Source: Candidatus Methanoperedens sp.
Lineage (GTDB): Archaea > Halobacteriota > Methanosarcinia > Methanosarcinales > Methanoperedenaceae
DNA: 36,039 bases
Assembly: GCA_030650845.1 (NCBI GenBank)
Contig: JAUSDC010000244.1
Location: 1 to 36,039, forward strand
Direction of reading: 5' to 3'
The notes beneath the pieces were generated by a model. It saw only the letters and a program-made list of their open reading frames with translations. It searched no databases and was not told the origin of the DNA. The position numbers were made by a program, and so were the translations under genes. Position 1 is the first letter of the stretch. Each line of letters begins with the position of its first letter. Below, in pieces: positions 1 to 8,005 of this stretch.

Positions 1-10
1 TAATCTCGAA

Positions 11-1081
11 ATGCTAAGAAATAATCCCGAAAAATCCCAACAATATGCAGATCTGGAAGTATATCTGATAGAATTGATAATCCAGAATCTAAAAGAGTCC
101 GAGACATCTTTAAGCACGGTTGAGCTTTTTAATTTGATAATTCTTAAAAATCTCATATCTGATAAAATCAAGGCTATTATAGAGATACAACATATAAGAA
201 ATATTTGTGATGATCTGGTAAAAGATGGTATTGTTATCGAAAAAGAAAAGGGTAACTTTTTATATCATGAAAATTATAAAAAAAATTACGAAAATAAGAC
301 AAATATCAATATAAAATCTGTAAAATATAACTTAAACAAAGAGATATATCTTCCGATCCTTGGCATGATCATTGGAGAGCTTCTGCTGTTCATGGGTAAC
401 GTTTACGCAGGTCTTGCTGTCCATGTTATCAATATTCAAGCTATATCCATTGCAATAATACTTGGCAAATTTTCTGAAGATATAAAAAAAGTTTTCCAGA
501 GCATGCTTTTGCTGATACTGATGCGGATAATAAATCTTTCGATGCCGCAGTTTTTCACTTTTACGTTATTATGGTATCCGCTTGTTTACGGTATCATGTT
601 TATTCCTATTTATTATGTCATCAAGAATCAGAACATTACATTAACGAACATTGGCCTTCATTTTAAACGGTGGTACATTTACCTGCCAGCAGCCCTTCTG
701 ATAGGTTCTGCAATGGCTATGCTGGAATTTAGAATACTGCATCCAACTCCGCTTATAGTGAATCTAAAAATACAAAACCTTCTTTTGATATCGATGGTAA
801 TGTTCGTTTTTGTGGCAGCTGTTGAAGAACTGATATTCAGATCTATACTGATCACAAGACTTGAAACAGTGTTTGGATCAATAACTAGCTTATTGCTCAG
901 CTCTCTCCTGTTCGGGATCATGCATGCAGGCTACGGACTCCTGACCGAGATCCTGTTCGCAACCTTCTTCGGTTTAATCCTTGGTTTAATATTCCAGAAA
1001 ACAAGGAGCCTGCCATTCATTGTGGTGATCCACGGCACCGCTAATGTGCTTCTGTTAGGTGTCCTGCCTATAATATCATGA
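11..1081 (+). CDS. CPBP-family intramembrane metalloprotease with N-terminal cytoplasmic domain
   Basis: The C-terminal half carries the CPBP (CAAX protease/bacteriocin-processing, Abi) signature. EELIFR is the EExxxR motif near residue 275, FGIMH follows near 303, and HGTAN (HxxxN) near 341, all within several hydrophobic helices. These residues normally form the metal-dependent glutamyl-protease site in the membrane. The first ~100 residues are hydrophilic and helical, ending in a K/E-rich segment that could be a winged-helix-like domain; that is inference from pattern only. The frame stays open to the left edge, so the ATG at 11 may be internal and the gene 5'-truncated. It converges with the archaeosortase operon, overlapping its last gene by 14 nt. 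Family confidence is high; the substrate is unknown. Confidence 0.85.
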   Translation: MLRNNPEKSQQYADLEVYLIELIIQNLKESETSLSTVELFNLIILKNLISDKIKAIIEIQHIRNICDDLVKDGIVIEKEKGNFLYHENYKKNYENKTNINIKSVKYNLNKEIYLPILGMIIGELLLFMGNVYAGLAVHVINIQAISIAIILGKFSEDIKKVFQSMLLLILMRIINLSMPQFFTFTLLWYPLVYGIMFIPIYYVIKNQNITLTNIGLHFKRWYIYLPAALLIGSAMAMLEFRILHPTPLIVNLKIQNLLLISMVMFVFVAAVEELIFRSILITRLETVFGSITSLLLSSLLFGIMHAGYGLLTEILFATFFGLILGLIFQKTRSLPFIVVIHGTANVLLLGVLPIIS

Positions 1082-1301
1082 TGACTTTTAAGAAAACAAT
1101 AGCTGCAAAGGTTATAAGAAGCGAGATCGTACATATATTAAGCGTACTTGATGCCCAACTGTTCCAGTATTTTGAATCCGAGATCAAAAGACCTATGGCA
1201 AGAGAAACCACAAGAGATACTGTTGCTATTACCCCCCCCTGCGAGATGATATCTATTGGGAGGGAGGTCTGGACATTTGATATCGCCGCAATCATGCTCA
1301 T
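1068..1301 (-). CDS. Small two-helix membrane protein ending the archaeosortase operon
   Basis: This 77-residue protein has two hydrophobic segments (roughly residues 23-41 and 55-76) separated by a short polar stretch rich in S, K and W. No family is recognised. I accept it as real because a full Shine-Dalgarno core (GGAGGT on the minus strand, plus-strand 1313-1318) lies 11 nt before its ATG. It also follows the EpsI-like gene by only 24 nt on the same strand. Its 3' end overlaps the convergent CPBP gene by 14 nt. The long ORF on the plus strand here (1078-1413) lacks protein-like composition and is antisense to two genes. A role beside the sorting enzyme is guilt by association. Confidence 0.65.
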   Translation of the reverse strand: MSMIAAISNVQTSLPIDIISQGGVIATVSLVVSLAIGLLISDSKYWNSWASSTLNICTISLLITFAAIVFLKVIMIL

Positions 1302-1325
1302 ATTTGTATATAACCTCCAGAAGAC

Positions 1326-2114
1326 TTATTCCTTTCTCCTGATCCCTGCCAACACTATACCTGCAGGGATTAACAATGCCAGTGCCATCACAGCCATGCC
1401 TGTCTTTCCGTAATTATTGATGATGTCTTCTGAAACTGTGATCGTTTCTGGATCACCCTGTTTATACATGGTATAGAATAATTCATTTTCGATGAAATCG
1501 TTAATGGTATCGAATGCATTTGATCCATTTGAAATAACTGGCGTTGTAATGCGGATCATGGAGACAGAATCTATTGACCCGACTTTTTTGAACATAAACC
1601 AGTACACCATGATCTGGCTCTGGTTCTTCTTACTATAATCCAGCCTTTTAGCAAATAATTTCGTAAATGGATTCGGTGGATTTGCTATCCTGAACTCGGA
1701 TATGCTTTCGTTATTTATATCCCATCCCCCCAGGCATATTTTTGGATCATGAAAGCTTTCTCCAACTTTGCTGTTTATTATATCCATCCAGACATAACTT
1801 CCATTTCTTTTTTCGTATGTCCTGCTCAGTAGTATATCAGCTTTTAATGCCCTGTAAACACTTTCATCATATCTGAAATCATAGCCTTTCCAGTCTCCAA
1901 GAACTTTCGGAAAAGTTTGCAATTCTTCCATGCTGTTGTATTCATACGCTGTCTTCAGCATGAGACGATTTTTTGTTTCCCCATAGTACGTTGTATCTGC
2001 TATCGTATAATCTGTGATATCCTTAGGGGAGAGCAGGAAAATAAATACATATGAAAATAAGATTATCCCTATCATTATCAAAAGATTTTTTTGAATCGCA
2101 GCCGTCCGAAACAC
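1326..2114 (-). CDS. EpsI-like exosortase-associated protein
   Basis: The 262-aa protein has an N-terminal membrane segment (residues ~11-29), an extracytoplasmic domain and a C-terminal membrane helix (~238-256) followed by RRKE. The domain has the pattern of the EpsI/exosortase-associated family (DUF3485): FPKVLGDWKG near residue 70, then FHDPKICLGGWD near 121, with the conserved His and Cys. EpsI proteins occur beside or fused to exosortases; their exact role is not settled. The start is a GTG at 2112-2114 whose upstream GGGAGG abuts it, overlapping the archaeosortase 3' end by 37 nt. The start could therefore lie somewhat further inside. It is the direct partner of the upstream archaeosortase. 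Confidence 0.8.
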   Translation of the reverse strand: MFRTAAIQKNLLIMIGIILFSYVFIFLLSPKDITDYTIADTTYYGETKNRLMLKTAYEYNSMEELQTFPKVLGDWKGYDFRYDESVYRALKADILLSRTYEKRNGSYVWMDIINSKVGESFHDPKICLGGWDINNESISEFRIANPPNPFTKLFAKRLDYSKKNQSQIMVYWFMFKKVGSIDSVSMIRITTPVISNGSNAFDTINDFIENELFYTMYKQGDPETITVSEDIINNYGKTGMAVMALALLIPAGIVLAGIRRKE

Positions 2115-2893
2115 CTCCCGACAACAAATAGCCCTACCAGGGCAACGCTGAATAAAAGAATGCTAGAAAAATCGTGGAAATAGTTGATCGCTGCCTCCTG
2201 CCCATATTTACCTGCAACAACAAGGATCGAAGTGATCCTGAGAATATTTCCTGCCAGCGCCAATGGTATCGTGGATATAAGTATTGTGGCTTTCATCAAG
2301 TTACTTCCCTCTAATACATAAGCAAATATTATTCCGATCATGAATAGCGAGATCAAAGAATTTATGCCACTGCACTCAACTCCCACTTCAAATGCTCCAG
2401 CAGGGATCGTGATGATAAGTCCATCTCTCACAGCAGGTATCCCTATGAGATTTGCCAAATTAGTGGTTGCTAATACCGAGATCATCTGGGCAGGGGATGT
2501 GATCAAGTAAATAAAAGGTACTGGTATCATTAATACCAGGAAAAGAAATGGAAACTTGATCTTTTTGATAAATTCCCATCCATATAGATATATTATCGCA
2601 CCTGCAAGCGTTATCAAAAGAGAAATTCCTGATAGAAAGCGTATCGTCCATAAGACACTTATCCCCTGAATTATGATACCCAGGGCAAATATTGCCAGAC
2701 CAAACTGAGAAGGCTTCTTATCAATAGATCCAAGCTCTTTCCTCATGTTCCAGATAATATATCCAGATATTAAAGGCACCAGAAATCCATGTGAATAGTA
2801 TTCATTATACATCCACGATTCTACCAGCCATACTAACGTATTGTAGTAGAAGATCAATACTACCGGAATAAATAATATAGACAGGTAACTCAT
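2078..2893 (-). CDS. Archaeosortase (exosortase-family transpeptidase-like membrane enzyme)
   Basis: This is a polytopic membrane protein of 271 aa with about eight hydrophobic helices. It shows the exosortase/archaeosortase catalytic triad: Cys174 in VECSGI, Arg219 in GNILRI and His240 in FHDFSS. These enzymes recognise a C-terminal tripartite tail (motif, helix, basic cluster) on secreted proteins, remove it and probably attach the new C-terminus to another molecule. The gene starts 3 nt after the stop of the S-layer-like gene, with no clear SD, suggesting translational coupling. The likely substrate (4084-4707) is two genes upstream and ends in VPELNP plus helix plus RKYKR. This resembles the VPxxxP-CTERM/ArtB pairing known in methanogens; the subfamily is inferred from the tail, not from a model search. 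Confidence 0.9.
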   Translation of the reverse strand: MSYLSILFIPVVLIFYYNTLVWLVESWMYNEYYSHGFLVPLISGYIIWNMRKELGSIDKKPSQFGLAIFALGIIIQGISVLWTIRFLSGISLLITLAGAIIYLYGWEFIKKIKFPFLFLVLMIPVPFIYLITSPAQMISVLATTNLANLIGIPAVRDGLIITIPAGAFEVGVECSGINSLISLFMIGIIFAYVLEGSNLMKATILISTIPLALAGNILRITSILVVAGKYGQEAAINYFHDFSSILLFSVALVGLFVVGRCFGRLRFKKIF

Positions 2894-2896
2894 TTT

Positions 2897-4069
2897 TCAC
2901 ACTTTTATCTGTATTTTACCTTTTATCAATGATAGAACTTTTCCTACTTCTAAATTCAATGGTCGAGTATTTTTCATAATAATAGAATCTTGAGTAATAT
3001 CTTCTATTTTGAATTCTTCATATCTATTTCCGATAAAAACTTGTTTTTTAGTCCCATATTGGGTAATATCAAACATAATATCGTTTGAAGATATCGAAGT
3101 AGGAATTATTCTTATAATTCTTTCTTTTTTATAATCATTAATTTGATGCCAATATTCTATTGGGGAATTTGCCTGACTGATGATCTCTCTTACGATCTTG
3201 TTATCCTTTAATATGTCAATTTTTAGGGTCTCTTTATTGATGTTCTGACTGTCTATTTCCCTTAAGGTAACAGAATATCCATTTTTTAACTTTAGTGTCT
3301 CGTTTATTGAGAGTTTATTATCTTGAGTTCTCAAAATTATCAGATAAAGAGAGGCTAAACTGTTTGGATAGATCTTTTCATACATTTCTTGAATAAACAC
3401 GATGCTATCTCCATCGCTTACAGTTGAATAAACTGCGTCCCCTATATTTACAATACCATCCCTGACTGTCAGTTCAAGCCTTTCGCCTGATTTGAATTTA
3501 TATATATTAGTGCTTCCATTCTTTTCTACAGTATAGGTGGAACTCTGTGTACTTTCTTTTTCAACCTGGGAAGATTCGGCTTTATTGTCTATGGTTTCTT
3601 TGTTCTGAAGTGAGAGAGGATTGATTTTTGGAAATTGACCATATCCAGTGGAAGGGATTATTTGAAATACATAGGTTCTAAAAGGTTCGATCCCTTTAGA
3701 AAGCACGAATTCAAGCTTCTGGTAACTCCCCTTTAGGTCAGGGATTATAGAAAAGGCTTGGTTTGATATCTCATTATTTTGCAGAATAATTTGCTGATTC
3801 TTTACCTCCTTTCCATCAAGAAGGATTTTTAGTCCATAGTCTACTTTTACGCCCTCCCTGTTTTCAAGCTTTACCCTGTAAACAGCAGGTTTTTCGGAGA
3901 TTATTTCAGTTTCATTTTTTACATGAAAAAGAGTAACAGGTTCAGATGAAGGTTGTATTTCTTCTGCAGTAAGTTCCGTGATTGCAAAATATGCTCCCAT
4001 TGCTCCTGCTGCAGGGAAAAATATGAGGAATAAAAACATCGCAATTTGACTTTTTTTCATATTCCTCAT
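2897..4069 (-). CDS. Secreted/membrane-anchored protein with DUF1616-like and S-layer-like domains
   Basis: The 390-aa protein has a signal or anchor helix at residues ~8-30. The first third (about 45-140) resembles the soluble part of DUF1616 proteins, with a YRVKLENREG-type beta-sandwich and a YQKLEFVLSKG segment. A low-complexity S/T/E linker (~165-190) follows. The rest resembles the methanosarcinal S-layer duplication domain: LKNGYSVTLREID followed by LKIDILKDNK. It has no C-terminal sorting tail. It sits between the sorted substrate and the archaeosortase. Two start codons are possible (M1 and M4); a GAGGA precedes M4 closely. A scaffold, chaperone or surface-attachment role for the sorted protein is inference. 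Confidence 0.7.
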   Translation of the reverse strand: MRNMKKSQIAMFLFLIFFPAAGAMGAYFAITELTAEEIQPSSEPVTLFHVKNETEIISEKPAVYRVKLENREGVKVDYGLKILLDGKEVKNQQIILQNNEISNQAFSIIPDLKGSYQKLEFVLSKGIEPFRTYVFQIIPSTGYGQFPKINPLSLQNKETIDNKAESSQVEKESTQSSTYTVEKNGSTNIYKFKSGERLELTVRDGIVNIGDAVYSTVSDGDSIVFIQEMYEKIYPNSLASLYLIILRTQDNKLSINETLKLKNGYSVTLREIDSQNINKETLKIDILKDNKIVREIISQANSPIEYWHQINDYKKERIIRIIPTSISSNDIMFDITQYGTKKQVFIGNRYEEFKIEDITQDSIIMKNTRPLNLEVGKVLSLIKGKIQIKV

Positions 4070-4083
4070 ATTTAGATTTCTAT

Positions 4084-4707
4084 TTATCTTTTATATTTCC
4101 TCACTATAAGTCCCAATCCTAACAATCCTACTGAGATCAATATTACAGGATTCAATTCAGGAACTGGGATCGTTGGTTCGCCTGGTCTTCTAAAACATGT
4201 TGGCACACCGCTAGCTGGATCCGTCCCTCTATCTGTATCACTTCCGCATATATCCGCACTGATTACATGAACCAAAGTTTTCACATTTGGAGGTCCACTG
4301 AATTGTATAGTACCTACTGGTATTGCAACTCCAGTGAAAGGTATATTATAGGGATTTCCAGCAGAACCGGGGGCGCCGCTAGAACCATCAAATTCTGTAA
4401 CGTTCTTATTTGTAACTTTATAGCCCCAACCATCCCACAATGCATTTGCACTAGTGGGAGCATTTGCATTTGCTATACATACTTCCCTGAACCCAGGAAT
4501 TCCTCCTACTGGATTCATATTTTGTGCACTTTTTACATAATACTTCCAATTATTGCCTCCCAAATCTTCACTCAGTACCACGATTTTATCCGACATAGGT
4601 TTTCCGTTCCAGGTATTTGGATTTGGACAAGGATTTGCAGAAGCAATTCCAACTATTCCCAGCAGTATTAAACATACTGCAACTATTTTTACTATATTTA
4701 TTTTCAT
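4084..4707 (-). CDS. Secreted protein with VPxxxP-type C-terminal sorting tail (candidate archaeosortase substrate)
   Basis: The 207-aa precursor has a clean signal peptide (lysine-containing start, hydrophobic core, cleavage after ASA at residue 24). The mature domain is rich in N, G, P and T with four cysteines (near 27, 77, 153 and 169), and its fold is not recognised. The C-terminus has the tripartite architecture of an archaeosortase target: VPELNP at 182-187, a hydrophobic helix, then RKYKR. A strong SD (GGAGGT, plus-strand 4713-4718) lies 5 nt before the ATG, stronger than any other in the operon, consistent with high expression. It is the only obvious sorting-tail protein in the window and is encoded in cis with the enzyme. 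Confidence 0.85.
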   Translation of the reverse strand: MKINIVKIVAVCLILLGIVGIASANPCPNPNTWNGKPMSDKIVVLSEDLGGNNWKYYVKSAQNMNPVGGIPGFREVCIANANAPTSANALWDGWGYKVTNKNVTEFDGSSGAPGSAGNPYNIPFTGVAIPVGTIQFSGPPNVKTLVHVISADICGSDTDRGTDPASGVPTCFRRPGEPTIPVPELNPVILISVGLLGLGLIVRKYKR

Positions 4708-4749
4708 ATATTACCTCCTATCATATTAGTTTATATGAAAATCATCAAA

Positions 4750-5712
4750 TCAACTTCCCCCAAAAGTTGATTTAAATCCTTTCTTTATCGATTGTTGTAC
4801 CCTGCCTCCGTTTTCCCTTCCTTTTTTGATGGTGACGCCTTCATTTATCATCCTTGAGATCGAATGCAATATTATCCCGGTAAATGCCATGAAACTACCA
4901 ACAAGTGTAAGCATTATCATAAGAAACGTTGGACCAAAATTCAGGCGTCCTCCAGTATAGAAATCCCGCAGAAAGCCAAGCCCAAGGAATAATCCTGCTG
5001 CTGCGAATATCAATCCAGGTACTGTGAAGTAATATAGAGGTCTGTTCAATTCCATGTCATGAAGTACATTCATCAGTACTTTGAGACCATGGCTCACAGG
5101 ATTCTCACTCGAGCAATCCACATCATACCTCACTCCGATCTCAACTTCCTTGATCTTCAATCCTGCGTTCGCGGCATCACTGAGCATCTCGCTTTCTATC
5201 GCTAGCCCAGTTGATTTAAATCTGAACGATGATAAAGTGTCTCTTGCAAATGCCCTGAAACCGCTCTGTGTGTCCGTGATATGAAGTCCTGTGTTGAGGT
5301 TTGTTGCTGAATCAAGTACATTCTGACCAATTCTTCGATAAAAAGGAGTGTTCTTGCCATTGCCGTTCATATAACGACTGCCATTTACGAAATCTGCCTC
5401 TCCTTTGAGTATTGGCTCTACAAGTTTTGATATTTCTTCAGGGTCATGCTGTCCGTCAGAATCCATTGTGACAACGACTTTTGCGCCATTTAGACTCACA
5501 TATTCAAAACCTGTCTTTAGCGCCATACCTTTCCCCATATTCTTTGGGTGGCGGATCACATAGGCGCCTGCCAGTTGCGCCACTTCTGATGTCCTGTCAG
5601 AACTGCCGTCATCCACTACGACGACCTGATCTGCATGCTGTCTTGCATGAAGAACAACACTCCCGATTGATATTTCTTCATTATACGCCGGCAAAATTGC
5701 TGTTATTGTCAT
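4750..5712 (-). CDS. GT2 family glycosyltransferase (dolichol-phosphate sugar synthase-like)
   Basis: The protein has 320 aa. The N-terminal GT-A domain shows ILPAYNEE, VVVDDGSSDRT and the metal-binding DSDGQHD (near residues 85-91), then NGSRY and TDTQSGFRAF, as in polyprenyl-phosphate glucose/mannose synthases. Two hydrophobic helices follow (about 231-249 and 262-287), then a basic tail. It probably charges dolichyl phosphate with a sugar for surface glycosylation. It is the first gene of the minus-strand archaeosortase operon, 42 nt upstream of the sorted protein. The ATG is preceded by a GGGGAG SD. A TATA-like box near 5871-5878 would leave a leader of about 130 nt. Confidence 0.88.
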   Translation of the reverse strand: MTITAILPAYNEEISIGSVVLHARQHADQVVVVDDGSSDRTSEVAQLAGAYVIRHPKNMGKGMALKTGFEYVSLNGAKVVVTMDSDGQHDPEEISKLVEPILKGEADFVNGSRYMNGNGKNTPFYRRIGQNVLDSATNLNTGLHITDTQSGFRAFARDTLSSFRFKSTGLAIESEMLSDAANAGLKIKEVEIGVRYDVDCSSENPVSHGLKVLMNVLHDMELNRPLYYFTVPGLIFAAAGLFLGLGFLRDFYTGGRLNFGPTFLMIMLTLVGSFMAFTGIILHSISRMINEGVTIKKGRENGGRVQQSIKKGFKSTFGGS

Positions 5713-5870
5713 ATTTAGCTCCCCTATTATAATATTTCAGATTCGTTTTTTCCAACATTTACAAGCCAAGCTATAGGTTTATTTGTGTAACACCACATAA
5801 CTACCTGCTATTTTGTGATCGATTTATTTTATATTGTTGCGATTGTACTAGTTCTTAATTGTCATTATTC

Positions 5871-5878
5871 TATTTAAA
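5871..5878 (-). promoter_or_regulatory. TATA-like box for the archaeosortase operon
   Basis: The sequence TATTTAAA (TTTAAATA on the minus strand) lies about 160 nt upstream of the glycosyltransferase ATG and just after the end of the 50-codon ORF. It is the best archaeal TATA match for the minus-strand operon, but it is near-palindromic and the resulting leader would be long. Confidence 0.4.
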
Positions 5879-5889
5879 TCTTTTCTAAA

Positions 5890-6042
5890 TTATTCATGAT
5901 GATTAATATTATTACCATAATAATGATGATGATTGAACACATCCATACATTTCAGTGTGCAGAACAATAATTCTCTGGCACTTTGTTCCTGAATGAAAAT
6001 CTTCTTGTTGCAATTTGCACATTCAGCTTCGATTATTTCCAT
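5890..6042 (-). CDS. Short Cys/His-rich protein (putative metal-binding 50-mer)
   Basis: This short frame encodes 50 residues: an acidic start, CANC at 8-11, a second cysteine pair C28/C32 (CTLKC) and a histidine-rich tail (HHHYY near 38-42, then HH at 48-49). Four cysteines in CxxC...CxxxC spacing suggest a zinc-binding knuckle of the kind seen in small archaeal treble-clef-like proteins. It has an ATG start and an AGGAGT SD (plus-strand 6051-6056) 8 nt upstream, preceded directly by an 8-bp hairpin. A TATA-like element at 6139-6155 is suitably placed. No specific family is recognised. The histidine tail could alternatively bind nickel, iron or copper. Confidence 0.6.
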   Translation of the reverse strand: MEIIEAECANCNKKIFIQEQSARELLFCTLKCMDVFNHHHYYGNNINHHE

Positions 6043-6056
6043 ATTGACACACTCCT

Positions 6057-6085
6057 ATCTGCTGGAATTTTGAACCTCAGCAGAT
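6057..6085 (-). promoter_or_regulatory. Leader hairpin directly upstream of the SD of the Cys/His-rich ORF
   Basis: On the minus strand ATCTGCTG (6078-6085) pairs perfectly with CAGCAGAT (6057-6064) around a 13-nt loop. The AGGAGT SD begins at the very next base. Such placement could modulate ribosome access, but function is inference. Confidence 0.45.
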
Positions 6086-6138
6086 CCAGATCGATATTTC
6101 ACGATCATTCATGATATTATCATTCTCAACTACAACTC

Positions 6139-6155
6139 ATAAATATATATATTTA
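6139..6155. promoter_or_regulatory. TATA-like promoter element
   Basis: The run ATAAATATATATATTTA is close to the archaeal TATA consensus and almost palindromic. On the minus strand it would start transcripts near 6120, giving the 50-codon gene a ~75-nt leader containing the hairpin. Confidence 0.45.
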
Positions 6156-6390
6156 TCTGTCTAGGAAAATAAAAATGATTATTAATATCATAATGAGGTA
6201 TTAGGATTTAATCAGGTGAGCGATCGTGAGTGAAATACTTCTTTTTATTATTTCCTGAAGTCCCCATGTTCATCATGCTGTTAGTTCCTGTATGAACATC
6301 ATCCCCCAGTTTCCTCCCCCCTGAATTGAACATTGAAAAAACATTGAATTATCTTCAGCCTTAGTTCTGGTTCAAATCAAAAATGTTCCA

Positions 6391-6400
6391 TTAAATATAT
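6391..6400 (+). promoter_or_regulatory. TATA-like box of pyrG
   Basis: TTAAATATAT lies about 32 nt before the ATG at 6428, predicting a transcript start only a few bases ahead of it. This argues against translation from the TTG at 6410. Confidence 0.5.
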
Positions 6401-6427
6401 TGCCGATGCTTGACTAAAAAGGCAGGC

Positions 6428-8005
6428 ATGAAGTATATCATTGTCACGGGCGGTGTGATGAGCGGTCTGGGAAAAGGGATAACTGCCGCTTCTATCGGAC
6501 GAATTCTGAAAAACAAGGGCTTTAGCGTTACTGCGATCAAGATAGACCCTTATATCAATATCGACGCCGGGACAATGAGCCCGTACCAGCACGGCGAGGT
6601 CTTTGTACTGAAGGACGGAGGCGAAGTTGACCTTGACCTGGGAAATTATGAGCGATTCCTTGACATTGAACTGACGCGCGAGCACAACATAACCACGGGA
6701 AAAGTCTATCAGACAGTCATAGAAAAAGAGCGCCGCGGAGACTATCTTGGAAAAACCGTTCAGATAATCCCCCACATTACGAATGAGATAAAAGAGCGTA
6801 TAAGGAAAGTGGCAGCAAAAACAGGCGCAGATATCTGCATCATTGAAGTGGGCGGAACTGTTGGCGACATTGAAAGCATGCCTTTCCTTGAAGCAGTCCG
6901 TCAGATGCACAGCGAAGAAAAGGAAGAAGATGTTGCCTTTGTGCATGTGACACTTGTGCCCCTTGACACACAGGGAGAACAGAAGACAAAACCCACCCAG
7001 CATTCAGTGAAAGAACTGCGAAGCCTCGGTCTTCAGCCTGATGCCATCGTTGCGCGGTGCAAGGAACCTGTGCTTGATGATACTAAATCAAAGATAGCCT
7101 TATTCTGTGATGTTCCAGCCAGAGCTGTAGTAAGCGCACACGATGCAAGGGACATCTATTATGTCCCAACTCTTATGGAAAAAGAAGGATTGTCCGATTA
7201 TCTCATGGAGAAGCTCAAACTTACACCAAAGAGCGAGTCGCATGAATGGGATGATCTGATGAATAAGATGGCTGCCATAGATAAGGAGATCCGCGTTGGA
7301 GTTGTGGGGAAATATGCTCATCTTGGTGATTCATACATAAGCATAAATGAAGCTCTCAAGCATGCAGGAATAGAATGCCGATGCAGGATAAAGATAGACT
7401 GGATCGATGCTGAAGAGTTTGAGAGAAAACCAGAGACAATTGATACACTGCAAAAATACAACGGAATACTTGTCCCCGGTGGGTTTGGTGTGCGCGGGAC
7501 TGAAGGTAAGATACTTGCGATAAAATATGCGCGTGAACATAATGTCCCCTATCTGGGTCTGTGTCTGGGTATGCAGCTTGCGGTTATTGAATTTGCTCGA
7601 AACGTAGTGGGTTTAAAGGATGCCAATAGCTCTGAGCTTGCAAAGACCGAATATCCGGTTATTGACCTTCTTCCTGAGCAGGAGAACGTCAAAGACATGG
7701 GGGGATCGATGCGCCTCGGGAACTACGAAGCTGACCTGATAGACGGTTCAATAGCAAGCAGGATATATGGGTGTCTAACTCTTGTGGAGCGCCACAGGCA
7801 CAGGTATGAGGTAAATCCGAAGTATATTTCACAGATAGAAGCAAAAGGTTTGAAATTTACAGGGAAGAATGACCACAGGATGGAGATCGCAGAGCTGCCT
7901 GGACATAAATTCTTCTTCAGTTCCCAGTTCCATCCAGAGTTCAGGTCAAGACCTGGAAAGCCATCACCGCCATTTCTGGCATTTGTGAAAGCGGCACTGG
8001 GGTGA
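6428..8005 (+). CDS. pyrG: CTP synthase
   Basis: The 525-aa enzyme makes CTP from UTP, ATP and glutamine, the last step of pyrimidine nucleotide synthesis. The N-terminal amidoligase domain starts at once with the P-loop-like [10 protein letters not shown] and contains [20 protein letters not shown] and [10 protein letters not shown]. The C-terminal class I glutamine amidotransferase has GGFGVRG and the nucleophile in GLCLGMQ, with the His/Glu pair in QFHPEF. Length is normal. The frame could begin at a TTG at 6410, but the family normally starts MKYI, and the TATA position fits the ATG at 6428. Its stop overlaps the GTG start of the next gene by 4 nt. Confidence 0.97.
   Translation: MKYIIVTGGVMSGLGKGITAASIGRILKNKGFSVTAIKIDPYINIDAGTMSPYQHGEVFVLKDGGEVDLDLGNYERFLDIELTREHNITTGKVYQTVIEKERRGDYLGKTVQIIPHITNEIKERIRKVAAKTGADICIIEVGGTVGDIESMPFLEAVRQMHSEEKEEDVAFVHVTLVPLDTQGEQKTKPTQHSVKELRSLGLQPDAIVARCKEPVLDDTKSKIALFCDVPARAVVSAHDARDIYYVPTLMEKEGLSDYLMEKLKLTPKSESHEWDDLMNKMAAIDKEIRVGVVGKYAHLGDSYISINEALKHAGIECRCRIKIDWIDAEEFERKPETIDTLQKYNGILVPGGFGVRGTEGKILAIKYAREHNVPYLGLCLGMQLAVIEFARNVVGLKDANSSELAKTEYPVIDLLPEQENVKDMGGSMRLGNYEADLIDGSIASRIYGCLTLVERHRHRYEVNPKYISQIEAKGLKFTGKNDHRMEIAELPGHKFFFSSQFHPEFRSRPGKPSPPFLAFVKAALG

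Larger units (their letters stand above)
5713..6427. other. Long intergenic region between glycosyltransferase and pyrG
   Basis: Apart from the 50-codon ORF at 5890-6042, no protein-coding frame is convincing here. The AT-rich sequence holds TATA-like elements (5871-5878, 6139-6155, 6391-6400) and a leader hairpin at 6057-6085. The 240 nt from 6160 to 6400 contain nothing I can identify. No tRNA or CRISPR repeat is visible. Confidence 0.7.

Noticed and set aside
1078-1413. 111-codon plus-strand frame after the CPBP gene
   Set aside because: It is antisense to the EpsI-like gene and to the 77-aa gene, which has a proper SD. No motif is present.
6377-7003. 208-codon minus-strand frame inside pyrG
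   Set aside because: It is antisense to highly conserved CTP synthase sequence; composition (C, F and H rich) is typical of shadow frames.
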